Shown in pieces: positions 25,696-33,437 of a stretch of DNA of 64,000 nt. This stretch comes from Corynebacterium phocae (GTDB lineage Bacteria; Actinomycetota; Actinomycetes; Mycobacteriales; Mycobacteriaceae). Numbering within the stretch: position 1 is the stretch's first letter; every line of letters starts with the position of its first letter. Under the pieces are notes generated by a model. The model did not search any database. It had not been told where the DNA came from and saw only the letters and a program-made list of their open reading frames with translations. Location of the stretch: assembly GCF_008693075.1 (NCBI RefSeq), contig NZ_VXKJ01000043.1:1-64000 (forward strand). Reading direction: 5' to 3'. The translations under genes were made by a program, and so were the position numbers.

Positions 25696-25742
25696 TTGGT
25701 AGATAATCGCCCAAACCCGGCCCGCGAGCCGTTATCTACCAA
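25696..25742. terminator. Long-loop inverted repeat between convergent genes
   Basis: TTGGTAGATAA (25696-25706) and TTATCTACCAA (25732-25742) are perfect 11-bp complements separated by 25 bases that can pair further (CGGCCCGCGAGCCG). It lies between the ends of ilvD and the regulator gene, so it is a candidate bidirectional terminator, although its arms are AT-rich and the loop large. Confidence 0.45.
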
Positions 25743-25760
25743 GAAACGGCCACGCCGGCG

Positions 25761-26078
25761 CTACTGCCCTGGCTCGCTCATGGACTGCAACGCCGCCAGG
25801 TGAGCGTCGAAGGCCTTCTTGCCCTGCTCGGTGAGCATGACCCACACCGTGTCTTTGGCGCGGGTGGAGCCGTACTCGCGGAAGCGGGTGACAAATCCCG
25901 CCTCCTCGAGAGCGGAAAGCTGCTTGGACAGTGCGGGCGCTTTGAGCCCCGTCTCCTCCGCCAGCGCAGAAAAGCGCATCTCCTGGCGGGGCTTTGTCTC
26001 CCACTCCACCGCCCCGTAGGCGCTGAGCACCGCGCAGATTTTAAACCTGGGGAGGGGGTGGATAACGGCGTTCAGCAT
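25761..26078 (-). CDS. Winged-helix transcriptional regulator (MarR/ArsR-like)
   Basis: A 105-residue regulator with KICAVLSAYGAVEWETKPRQEMRFSALAEETGLKAPALSKQLSALEEAGFVTRFREYGSTRAKDTVWV forming helix-turn-helix and wing. Such proteins in actinobacteria usually pair with a short membrane protein and regulate that operon. ATG 26078 stands 4 bases after the stop of the membrane protein gene, so the two are co-transcribed. Palindromes at 26545-26583 are likely targets. Confidence 0.8.
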   Translation of the reverse strand: MLNAVIHPLPRFKICAVLSAYGAVEWETKPRQEMRFSALAEETGLKAPALSKQLSALEEAGFVTRFREYGSTRAKDTVWVMLTEQGKKAFDAHLAALQSMSEPGQ

Positions 26079-26082
26079 GATC

Positions 26083-26523
26083 TTATTCCCCGTTAGCGGC
26101 GGCGCGGTATGCGCCCCACAGCCAGTAACCAAGGGCAAAGTAGCAGGCGGCTACCCCCACCACGACGTACCAGGCCACGGGATAGCTGACATCACGGATC
26201 CACCCCGGTACCTGAACGCCAAAAACCGTCACACCGATAGCCATTCCTAGTTTCCAATTGAGCCCCGCTTGTTTGGCACGCGGGCTTTGGCGCGAGGCCG
26301 GCCGCAGCTTCGCAGGTGCCCACACAAACCGAACTAGTGTCGCGCCCAGAATTGCCAGGGTGAGCCCTATCAACATGGCAACGTACCACCGCTGCGGAAC
26401 CAGCAGCGCTGTGGCCGCAAACACTGCCGATGCCGCCGCCAGCGCCAGCCTGCCCAGCCAGCTGCGGTCTGCCTTCTTTCGGTCAAGTTCCTGGTTGAAT
26501 TCCAGTGCTTCGTGGACGCTCAT
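26083..26523 (-). CDS. Four-helix integral membrane protein
   Basis: ATG 26523 follows GGAGGA. A charged N-terminus (QELDRKKADRSWLGR) is followed by hydrophobic spans LALAAASAVFAATALLV, YVAMLIGLTLAILGATLV, LGMAIGVTVFGV and VAWYVVVGVAACYFALGYWLWG. No transporter family is recognised. It forms a two-gene operon with the regulator and has a palindrome-rich promoter. Confidence 0.7.
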   Translation of the reverse strand: MSVHEALEFNQELDRKKADRSWLGRLALAAASAVFAATALLVPQRWYVAMLIGLTLAILGATLVRFVWAPAKLRPASRQSPRAKQAGLNWKLGMAIGVTVFGVQVPGWIRDVSYPVAWYVVVGVAACYFALGYWLWGAYRAAANGE

Positions 26524-26544
26524 GGCTCCTCCTTCGAGTCTTGT

Positions 26545-26583
26545 TTTCCCGTATGGAAAGTATGACACTTTCCAGAATGGAAA
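26545..26583 (-). promoter_or_regulatory. Promoter with overlapping palindromes upstream of the membrane protein/regulator operon
   Basis: Plus strand shows TTTCCCGTATGGAAA, GGAAAGTATGACACTTTCC and TTTCCAGAATGGAAA in overlap. A -10 candidate CATACT (minus strand) lies inside. Three overlapping TTTCC/GGAAA palindromes at a promoter suggest cooperative binding of the downstream regulator. Confidence 0.55.
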
Positions 26584-26703
26584 TCAAGGAAATTTTCGTG
26601 CCAACCGCCCAGATTTTTCTCCGCCCGGCCACGCCAACTTCCCCTGTGACAGCCCACCCACCCATATTCCGCGTTCCCGGGCCGGTGAACTAAGTTAGAA
26701 CCC

Positions 26704-27963
26704 GTGACTGACTACTCTTCGCGCCTTTCCGCGCTGCTCCTCCACCCCGCCCTGCGCGCGTCCCTGGCCGTGCTAGGCCTTCTTGGCGGACTGTTTTCCA
26801 CCTGGAAACACATCACGGTAACCGACTTCCCCGTGGATATGATTATCTACCGCCAAGGCGTGCAGGCCTACCTGGACGGGCGCAGCATGTACGCCGAACC
26901 CATGATGGCCGGGGACCTGGCACTGCCCTTCATCTACCCGCCCTTCGGCGCGCTAGTGATGGCTCCGCTTAACTTGTTAGGCCTCTCCGACGACGCCGCC
27001 GGCAACCTGCTGATAGCCCTGTCCAACGGGTTGGTCCTACTCTGCCTCTACCTGGTGTTCCGGGCAGTATGCGGGCGCGCGGACATCTGGTGGGCGGTAC
27101 TGCCCCTGTGGGCCGTGGCCCTCAACTTCGAACCGGTGGATTTAAATAACGGGTTTGCCCAAATCAACATCGTGGTCATGGCACTGGTAGTCCTGGACCT
27201 GGTACCGCGCAAGCGCTACCTGCCCCAGGGCTGGCTCATTGGCATAGCCGCCGCCATCAAGATCACCCCCCTGGCCATGCTGCTGTACTTCCTGGTGCGC
27301 AAAGAAATAAAACCCATCGTTGCCGCCGGGGTTTCCGCCCTGGCGGCCACAGCCTTGGCAGCGGCCTTCCGCTGGCAGGCCTTCGTAGAATTCTTCAGCT
27401 CCAAGCTACTGGAGATGGGCAAAGGCGCTGACTTTGGCGTGAGCACCGACTACCAATCCAACTCTTCTATCAAGGGCGTCATCCAGCGCCTCTACACCTC
27501 CCGCGAGGCCATGGAGGCCGCTGGAACCTTAACCAACATCGCCTGGTTGGTGCTGGCGCTTGGCACCATCGCAGCCGGCGCGTGGCTTATGCGCTACCTC
27601 ATCGCCCACCAGCTAGAGGTAGAGGCCTGGCTTACCGGGGCCATGGTCATGCTGCTCATCTCCCCGGTGTCCTGGTCCCACCACTGGGTGTGGCTAGCAC
27701 TCATCATCCCCGTTTTTGCCTACCGCGCGCTAACCTGGCGCAGCTTTCCCGCCGGCGCGCTCTGCGCCGTACTCGCGGCCTGGGCGGGCATGCTACTTAC
27801 CGTCCCGCCCAAATGGTGGTTCGGCGACATCATCGACGTCCAGACCATGGCCATGTACCAAAAATTCCTAGTCAATGACTTCGTGTGGCTAGCGCTGCTG
27901 GCCGCTCCGCTGCTGTGGGCGGCGCATCGGGCGCGATTGAGCCCCAGTTTTACAAGCCACTAG
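26704..27963 (+). CDS. GT87/DUF2029-family polyprenyl-phosphate-mannose-dependent mannosyltransferase
   Basis: A 419-residue polytopic protein with around 10 hydrophobic spans. The motif VTDFPVDMIIYRQGVQAYLDGRSMYAEP in the first loop and LPFIYPPFGALVMAPL carry the acidic catalytic pattern of GT-C alpha-mannosyltransferases that build lipoarabinomannan and lipomannan in corynebacteria and mycobacteria. ISPVSWSHHWVW further on is also typical. The start is GTG 26704. Which linkage it makes cannot be told from the sequence. Confidence 0.8.
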   Translation: MTDYSSRLSALLLHPALRASLAVLGLLGGLFSTWKHITVTDFPVDMIIYRQGVQAYLDGRSMYAEPMMAGDLALPFIYPPFGALVMAPLNLLGLSDDAAGNLLIALSNGLVLLCLYLVFRAVCGRADIWWAVLPLWAVALNFEPVDLNNGFAQINIVVMALVVLDLVPRKRYLPQGWLIGIAAAIKITPLAMLLYFLVRKEIKPIVAAGVSALAATALAAAFRWQAFVEFFSSKLLEMGKGADFGVSTDYQSNSSIKGVIQRLYTSREAMEAAGTLTNIAWLVLALGTIAAGAWLMRYLIAHQLEVEAWLTGAMVMLLISPVSWSHHWVWLALIIPVFAYRALTWRSFPAGALCAVLAAWAGMLLTVPPKWWFGDIIDVQTMAMYQKFLVNDFVWLALLAAPLLWAAHRARLSPSFTSH

Positions 27964-27966
27964 ATC

Positions 27967-27999
27967 GAAAAAATCCCGTCCCCCATTGGAGGACGGGAT
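27967..27999 (-). terminator. Terminator of the DoxX gene
   Basis: ATCCCGTCC / GGACGGGAT, 9-bp arms with 9-base loop, followed on the minus strand by TTTTTTCG. It lies just after the DoxX stop and directly after the stop of the convergent mannosyltransferase gene. Confidence 0.85.
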
Positions 28000-28014
28000 A
28001 AACTCACCAAGGCT

Positions 28015-28866
28015 TTAGGCGAGCGGGTTAACGCCAGCCAGGAAGAACCAGATGGCAACCAAAGCAGCGATGCCCAGGATAATGAATACCCACGAGCTAG
28101 CCAGCGGGCGGCGAGCCCAGCTGCGGGAGAAGTCCAGGGAGATAACGCCCGGGCCGGTGAACTGAATGGCAATCGCGATAACAAACAGCACGATGGACAG
28201 CCAGATAGCCTCCGGCCACGCGAAGATGTCCAGGCCAGACTTGGCGTTGGCAATCTCGTGAATAGCGGTGAAGCCAGTAACCACCAGTGCCAGCATGGCA
28301 AACAGCGGCGTAACTAGGCCCAGCAGCAAGAAAATGCCGGCAATGAGCTGGAGGGTAGGTACGGCGATAGCCAAGATATTGCCATAGTCATAACCACTAA
28401 AGCTCTCCTGCAGGCCAGTCAGGCCGTCAGCGCCACCCAGGCTAAAGAAGGTAGTGATACCGGAGATGATGAGCAGCACCGCCAAGGCCGCGCGGACCAG
28501 CAGCAGACCGAAGTCAATGGTTCCGCGGCGAACTTCCTCGCGGCGCTCATCCAAGCGGCCGCGCAGGCGAGCCGCCTCAAGCTCATCCTCGGTGGCCTGA
28601 TCCTGGAAAGCGGGATCCGGCGTGATGGTGGTTGGGGGCGCGGTGTAGCCCTGGGGCGCGCGGGGTTCATCCGCGATGTAGCCGGGATCCGCAATAACCT
28701 GGCCGGTGGGCTCCACGGCGGAGGTGTGTACGTTCTCATCACCCGCGTACTGGGTCACTGGCTGCGCGGTAAAGCTAGTGGTCTCATTATCTGCGTCAGC
28801 GTTGTAGGTAGGGACGTTGACGTCATCGAATTTATCGGCGCTATCTGGCCTGTTGTTTTGTGTCAT
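28015..28866 (-). CDS. DoxX-family membrane protein with long acidic N-terminus
   Basis: ATG 28866 gives 283 residues. The first 120 are hydrophilic and Pro/Thr/Asp-rich, ending in a charged helix (DELEAARLRGRLDERREEVRRG). Then come four to five hydrophobic spans: FGLLLVRAALAVLLIISGI, ILAIAVPTLQLIAGIFLLLGLV, MLALVVTGFTAIHEIA and AIWLSIVLFVIAIAIQF, then WVFIILGIAALVAIWFF. This fits the corynebacterial DoxX group linked to oxidative stress. An earlier start (28989) is not supported by a ribosome site. A terminator follows. Confidence 0.8.
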   Translation of the reverse strand: MTQNNRPDSADKFDDVNVPTYNADADNETTSFTAQPVTQYAGDENVHTSAVEPTGQVIADPGYIADEPRAPQGYTAPPTTITPDPAFQDQATEDELEAARLRGRLDERREEVRRGTIDFGLLLVRAALAVLLIISGITTFFSLGGADGLTGLQESFSGYDYGNILAIAVPTLQLIAGIFLLLGLVTPLFAMLALVVTGFTAIHEIANAKSGLDIFAWPEAIWLSIVLFVIAIAIQFTGPGVISLDFSRSWARRPLASSWVFIILGIAALVAIWFFLAGVNPLA

Positions 28867-29188
28867 AGCAACGAACTTAAACGAATTGCCAGCCAGTATG
28901 TGAACCGGCACGCGAATTGTTACCGTTGTGTTGCCTAAACTATGCCCGATTGAGTCCGTCCGGGCACGAAACTCCCACGTTACGCCCATTTTCCTTAATT
29001 CAGGGAATTTTAGGTAAACTCACACCTTTTTACCCCCGGCTCTCAAGGCCGCCTGCAAACTCACCCCGTGCCCTCTGAGGACGGCAGCCCGCGCCAGCGG
29101 CTGTACCCACCGCCCTAGCCAACCCGCTGGACTTTCAGTAGGCTTTTTGTTGACACGTATACTACCTACAGCGAGGGAGCCTGACCCA

Positions 29189-30277
29189 ATGACAGACAAT
29201 GACTGGACCGAAGACGCCAAAAACGCCTCCCCAGACGGCGAATTTGTGCGCGATACCACTTACATCCAAGACCGCGTAAGCCCCGAGGTGTCCGAGAAAA
29301 CTCCGCAAGACAACGGCACCACGCTGTGGCCCATGGAAGCCGGGCGCTACCGTCTCATGGGCGCACGCGCCTGCCCCTGGGCACACCGCAGTATCATCAC
29401 CCGCCGCCTGATGGGTCTAGAAGACACCATCTCACTGGCACTAGCCGGCCCCACGCACGACGTCCGGTCCTGGCGCTTTGACCTGGACCCGGACGGCAAA
29501 GACCCCGTCACCGGCATCCACCGCCTGCAAGAGGCCTACTTCAACCGGTTCCCGGACTACGAGCGCGGCATCACCGTTCCCGCGCTAGTCGAAGAAGAAA
29601 GCGTCGAGGTAGTAAGCAATGATTACAACTGGATTGTCCGTGATTTCATCACCCAGTGGACCCAGTTCCACCGGGAGGGAGCACCGGATCTCTACCCGGC
29701 GGCACACCAAGATGAAATAGAAGAGCTCAACGAGCGCATCTTCCACGACATCAATAACGGCGTATACCGGTGCGGCTTTGCCGGCTCCCAAGACGCCTAT
29801 GACAAGGCCTACCAGCGCCTATGGGAGGCCCTCGACTGGGTAGAAGAACGCCTAGGTCAACAGCGCTACATGGTTGGCAACCATCTCACCGAAACCGATA
29901 TCCGCCTCTACGTCACCCTCATCCGCTTCGACCCGGTCTACTACAGCCACTTCAAATGCTCCCGCCACAAGCTGGCAGAGATGCCCAACATTCGCGGCTA
30001 CATGCAGGAGCTTTTCCAAATCCCTGGCTTTGGTGACACCACCGACTTCCAGGAAATCAAGGAGCACTATTACATAGTGCAAACAGATATCAACCCCACC
30101 CAAGTAGTCCCGGTGGGCCCGGACATGGACTGGCTCATGGAAGACCACGACCGGGGCCGGTTTGGCGGCCAGCCCTTCGCCGCTGGAACCACGCTCCCCG
30201 GCCCGCTACCTGCGGGCGAGCACCTCAAGAACCCGGAGGACTTCCAGCTGGAACTGCCGGCCGTCAAGCCGGTCTAG
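29189..30277 (+). CDS. Glutathionyl-hydroquinone-reductase-like (Xi-class GST) protein
   Basis: Thioredoxin fold with the catalytic ARACPWAHRSIITRRL (Cys about 69), followed by the second GST strand GITVPALVEEES and a C-terminal helical domain (WEALDWVEERLGQQRYMVGNHLTETDIRLYVTLIRFD). The family reduces thiol-quinone adducts. Corynebacteria lack glutathione and use mycothiol, so the partner thiol is probably mycothiol. ATG 29189 is preceded by GAGGGAGCC. It converges with lysG, overlapping by 4 bases. Confidence 0.88.
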   Translation: MTDNDWTEDAKNASPDGEFVRDTTYIQDRVSPEVSEKTPQDNGTTLWPMEAGRYRLMGARACPWAHRSIITRRLMGLEDTISLALAGPTHDVRSWRFDLDPDGKDPVTGIHRLQEAYFNRFPDYERGITVPALVEEESVEVVSNDYNWIVRDFITQWTQFHREGAPDLYPAAHQDEIEELNERIFHDINNGVYRCGFAGSQDAYDKAYQRLWEALDWVEERLGQQRYMVGNHLTETDIRLYVTLIRFDPVYYSHFKCSRHKLAEMPNIRGYMQELFQIPGFGDTTDFQEIKEHYYIVQTDINPTQVVPVGPDMDWLMEDHDRGRFGGQPFAAGTTLPGPLPAGEHLKNPEDFQLELPAVKPV

Positions 30278-31134
30278 TTCCCCGGGGGCAGCGCGCCGGC
30301 CGCGGCTAGGAACACGCTCGCGGTCAGGCGCTCAAGCATGGCGGATTCCAGCCGCCACCGCTGCCAGTAGAGATCCAGCTCCAGCGGAGTGTCATCGATA
30401 ATCACCAGCTCGCCGCGCGCTAGAAGTTCACTGGCCTGGATTTCCGGGATCATTCCCCACCCCAGCCCCACCCGCACGGCGTCGTTATACGCGTCCACAC
30501 TGGGGATATAGCTCACGCGCCGGCTCAAGTCGCGCAGCGTCAAGTCTTTGCCCCTAAGCCAGCGCTTGAATAGGGGGTCTTGCTGGTTATAAAGCACCGC
30601 AGGCATCTTGTCCCAGGCTCTAAGCTCCATACTTGGCGATGCCATCGCAAAGTAGCGCATAGTGCCCACCGGCGTTGACTCACAGCCGGCCACGGGGTTG
30701 GGCTCGCTGGTCACCGCACCCACCACATCCCCGCGCCGCAGCATACCCAAGGTGGCGTTTTCATCTTCAACCCGGATTTTTAACGACACATCCCCGTGCG
30801 CGGCGGTGTCCGCAATGACGTCTTTGAACCAGGTGTTAAGGCTATCGGCGTTGACGGCCACGGACAGCGGCACGTTGCGCATGTGTTGGCTAAGTTGCGC
30901 TTTTGCCTCCGCCTGAACCAACGCCACGTGCCGGGCGGTTTGGACCAAGATTTCGCCGGCCTCCGTGGGGGTAACTGGGGTGCTGCGGCGCAACAACACC
31001 CGCCCGGTGCTGGACTCCAAGGACTTGATTCTCTGGCTCACGGCGGAGGGGGAAACCCCCAACACGGCTGCGGCCACTTCAAAGCTGCCTTCATCCACGA
31101 TAGCCAGCAAAGTTTCCATCTGGGATTGGTTCAT
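30274..31134 (-). CDS. lysG: LysR-type activator of lysine exporter, LysG
   Basis: N-terminal winged helix-turn-helix (QMETLLAIVDEGSFEVAAAVLGVSPSAVSQRIKSLE) followed by the effector domain (LRRGDVVGAVTSEPNPVAGCE, AVRVGLGWGMIPEIQ, YWQRWRLES). LysG senses Lys, Arg or His and activates the divergent lysE gene. The start may be ATG 31143 or 31134; the latter matches the C. glutamicum protein, which begins MNPIQ. The 3' end overlaps the preceding convergent gene. Confidence 0.93.
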   Translation of the reverse strand: MNQSQMETLLAIVDEGSFEVAAAVLGVSPSAVSQRIKSLESSTGRVLLRRSTPVTPTEAGEILVQTARHVALVQAEAKAQLSQHMRNVPLSVAVNADSLNTWFKDVIADTAAHGDVSLKIRVEDENATLGMLRRGDVVGAVTSEPNPVAGCESTPVGTMRYFAMASPSMELRAWDKMPAVLYNQQDPLFKRWLRGKDLTLRDLSRRVSYIPSVDAYNDAVRVGLGWGMIPEIQASELLARGELVIIDDTPLELDLYWQRWRLESAMLERLTASVFLAAAGALPPGN

Positions 31135-31209
31135 ACCAGCCATCTTAAGCTGTTCTTCACCGAATGAAAAAGATGTAAATGGACTTCATATTACGGCCGT
31201 ACTACTTTG
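31135..31209. promoter_or_regulatory. lysG-lysE divergent control region
   Basis: Only about 75 bases separate the two start codons. The sequence is AT-rich with TATTAC (around 31188) as a -10 candidate for lysE. The LysG binding site should lie here. No clear ribosome site precedes lysE. Confidence 0.55.
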
Positions 31210-31896
31210 ATGGCTATGTCAATAGTTATCGCTGGTTTTGTGCTGGGATTATCCCTGATTGTGGCCGTGGGGCCACAAACCGCCTACATCATCAAGATGG
31301 GCGTCAAGCGCGACCATATCGTCGCCATCATCATCGTTTGTATACTCAGCGACGTACTACTCATCAACGCAGGCGTGGCCGGGGTAGGTGCCATAGGTGC
31401 CTACTTCCCCACCGCCTTGGACGTTATTAAGTACCTGGGCGCGGCTTACCTGGTCTACTTTGCCTACACCAACTTCCGCGACGCTGTTAAACCCCCGCAA
31501 GACGCCGTGATAGTTACGGAAACAGCTCCAGAAACAGCCCAGGAATCCGGAACACCGGAAACCGGCGGTGGCGTGGCTGTGAAAACACGACTAAGGCCTA
31601 AGACTTCGCGCACCTGGGTGGGCCCTGTGGTGGGAGCTTTGGCTATCACGTGGCTAAACCCCATGGCCTACATTGACGTCCTGGTCATGCTGGGTGGGAT
31701 CGCTAATTCTTATGGCCCTGACAAGTGGCTGTTCGCGTTGGGTGCGCTGGCTGCCTCGGCGGTGTGGTTCCCATTCCTTGGCTTGGGTGCGGCTAAGCTC
31801 TCCCCGGTTCTTTCGCGCCCCCAAACCTGGCGCGTGGTGAACCTGGCAGTGGGGTTCTTGATGATTGCGCTGACAATTAAGTTGTTGCTGCACTAA
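31210..31896 (+). CDS. lysE: L-lysine/L-arginine exporter
   Basis: LysE has about six hydrophobic spans; SLIVAVGPQTAYIIKMGVKRDHIVAII, VCILSDVLLINAGVAG, WLNPMAYIDVLVMLGG and WFPFLGLGAAKLS match the founding family member. A hydrophilic, variable loop of about 45 residues (PPQDAVIVTETAPETAQ...) lies in the centre as in C. glutamicum. ATG 31210 is used (ATG 31216 possible). A strong terminator follows 14 bases after the stop. Confidence 0.94.
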   Translation: MAMSIVIAGFVLGLSLIVAVGPQTAYIIKMGVKRDHIVAIIIVCILSDVLLINAGVAGVGAIGAYFPTALDVIKYLGAAYLVYFAYTNFRDAVKPPQDAVIVTETAPETAQESGTPETGGGVAVKTRLRPKTSRTWVGPVVGALAITWLNPMAYIDVLVMLGGIANSYGPDKWLFALGALAASAVWFPFLGLGAAKLSPVLSRPQTWRVVNLAVGFLMIALTIKLLLH

Positions 31897-31909
31897 TCCC
31901 GCACGTGTG

Positions 31910-31938
31910 GGGCAGTAGGTTTTCCTACTGCCCTTTTT
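31910..31938 (+). terminator. Terminator of lysE
   Basis: GGGCAGTAGG / CCTACTGCCC, 10 perfect pairs, TTTT loop, followed by TTTTTGT. Confidence 0.93.
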
Positions 31939-31979
31939 GTGTGCGGTGGCTAGGCTTGCCGGTGCCGGTGACGCTGCGG

Positions 31980-32024
31980 CTAGTGCTGCGGCGGCGGGTG
32001 CTGCTGGTGGTCCGGCTGCGGCTA
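31980..32024. repeat. 42-bp in-frame tandem duplication containing a stop codon
   Basis: The HNH gene ends CCGCAGCACTAG. The next 42 bases on the minus strand repeat its tail and end with the same CCGCAGCACTAG, in frame, so read-through of the first stop would add PQPDHQQHPPPQH before another TAG. The surrounding 31975-32160 is a wider GC-rich, repeated stretch encoding Pro/Gln/His. Confidence 0.85.
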
Positions 32025-33194
32025 GTGCTGCGGCGGCGGGTGCTGCTCCGGTGCCGGCTGGTGCTGCTGGTGGTCCGGCCGCGGGTACTGCTCCGGCGGT
32101 GGTTGGTCCGGCGGTGGGTGCTGCTGCGGCGGTGGTTGGTGCCGGTTTGGTGGTGGCCGGTGGTTGGGGATGTGGGGTGTGATGACCCGTGGCGGCCCGC
32201 CTTTGGGCGGTAGCCAGACGACATTCCCGTTGATGGTGTCGATTTTGCCGCGGGTATTAGCCGGCCCGGAGTCCTCGTTCACCCCGTTGTGGTAGGCACA
32301 TAGCGGGACGAGGTTGTCGAGGTTGGTTAGCCCGCCGCCGGCCCAGCTGTGGATGTGGTGGTATTGGCAGTTATCGGCTGGGGTATTGCAGTCCGGCCAG
32401 ACGCAGTGCGGGAACTGCGCGGATATCATCGCGCGTTGTTTCCAGTTGGCAAACCTGGCAATCCGGTAGAGGTTCACCGGCCCGGCCACAGGGTCAACTA
32501 GGGTTATCAGCCCGCAGTCAGCGAGCCGGCGCTCTAGGTATTGTTTGCCGGTCATGGTTGCACCGTTGGTGAGTTGGAAGGTTAGTTCCTCCCCGTCGCC
32601 GGAAATTAGGCGCAGCCAGTCCTCGAGTTCGATGATGATGTTGGTTTGGACTGCGGCAATAGCGGCGTCGGTGCCGTCGGTGCCTGTGAAAAAGACGTGC
32701 CGGAAGGCCTCGGCGGTATCTGTGGCGTTGGTAGAAGCCAGCACGGCCGCCATGTCAGCGACTTCTAGGGCGGTGCCGGTATAGGACAAGGTGTTGACCC
32801 CGCAGCGACGCCGGGTAAGGCGCACCCCGGTGGCAGGTGGTGGTTTGGGCGTGGCTTTGAAGTGGTCTTTGGCAACGGCATCGACGCGCTGGGGTTCGGT
32901 GGCGCAGAGTTTAACCCGCAGGTTCCAGGCATCAAGCTGGCGGCGTACTTTTGCTACGTGGGCTTCGATGCGTTGCAAGGAAGCCAGGCTGTGGCGCGCG
33001 GCGCTGTTGCGGGCGCGGCGTTGTTTGTTGGTAAACGGGGTTTGACCGAAGTAGACGTCTGCCAAGGCGTGGAGGTCCGTGGCCACGCTGCGGTCTAGGC
33101 CCAGGCTGAGAAGGTCGGTGATAGACATGCCGCGGGCTTCCTCGACCGGGTTAAGGCCCCGGGAGGTGTAGCTAGCGAATGTCGAAAGGTTCAT
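32022..33194 (-). CDS. DUF222 / HNH endonuclease-like protein with Pro/Gln/His-rich tail
   Basis: The first 250 residues are the DUF222 type (helical, AVAKDHFKATPKPPP region), followed by an HNH nuclease domain: CVWPDCNTPADNCQYHHIHSWAGGGLTNLDNLVPLCAYHN. These multi-copy genes are common in actinobacteria and are thought to be mobile or 13E12-like. The last 55 residues are low-complexity (PPPNRHQPPPQQHPPP...) encoded by degenerate repeats. ATG 33194 (MNLSTFASY) is preferred to 33212. The product is about 390 residues. Confidence 0.82.
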   Translation of the reverse strand: MNLSTFASYTSRGLNPVEEARGMSITDLLSLGLDRSVATDLHALADVYFGQTPFTNKQRRARNSAARHSLASLQRIEAHVAKVRRQLDAWNLRVKLCATEPQRVDAVAKDHFKATPKPPPATGVRLTRRRCGVNTLSYTGTALEVADMAAVLASTNATDTAEAFRHVFFTGTDGTDAAIAAVQTNIIIELEDWLRLISGDGEELTFQLTNGATMTGKQYLERRLADCGLITLVDPVAGPVNLYRIARFANWKQRAMISAQFPHCVWPDCNTPADNCQYHHIHSWAGGGLTNLDNLVPLCAYHNGVNEDSGPANTRGKIDTINGNVVWLPPKGGPPRVITPHIPNHRPPPNRHQPPPQQHPPPDQPPPEQYPRPDHQQHQPAPEQHPPPQH

Positions 33195-33437
33195 AACACT
33201 GCACGCTAGCACAGGTTATTCTTCGAGCTAGCGGGGCATTTTCAACCACTTGTGGATAACTTTCCCGGGAAGGGAAAAACCGGCCGAGTTATCCACAGAC
33301 AAAAAGTTTTTCCTTAAAACCCTTGACTTTCCGCAGGAGTCGGGTAGTATTTGCCAATTTTCACCTGCCAGCCGGGAAAATGTAATAAATTTCACACCGG
33401 CCTGGGGCGGTGGAAAAATACCAGGCCCCGCACCGGG
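33195..33437. other. Intergenic stretch between HNH and YkvI-like genes
   Basis: This 243-bp stretch has no convincing gene. It holds several TGTGGATAA or GTTATCCACA motifs (33249-33257 and 33290-33298), which resemble DnaA boxes (TTATCCACA) in opposite orientation, and a purine-rich centre. A TTGACT-like -35 (33320s) is visible. Two perfect DnaA-box-like nonamers 40 bases apart are worth noting but not an origin by themselves. Confidence 0.4.

Noticed and set aside
31905..32213. Open frames on both strands downstream of lysE
   Set aside because: They are low-complexity Ala/Gly/Val or Arg/Ser/Thr translations of the repeat region that encodes the tail of the HNH protein.
33240..33310. Chromosomal origin oriC
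   Set aside because: Only two DnaA-box-like nonamers, no dnaA or dnaN gene and no AT-rich unwinding element are seen.
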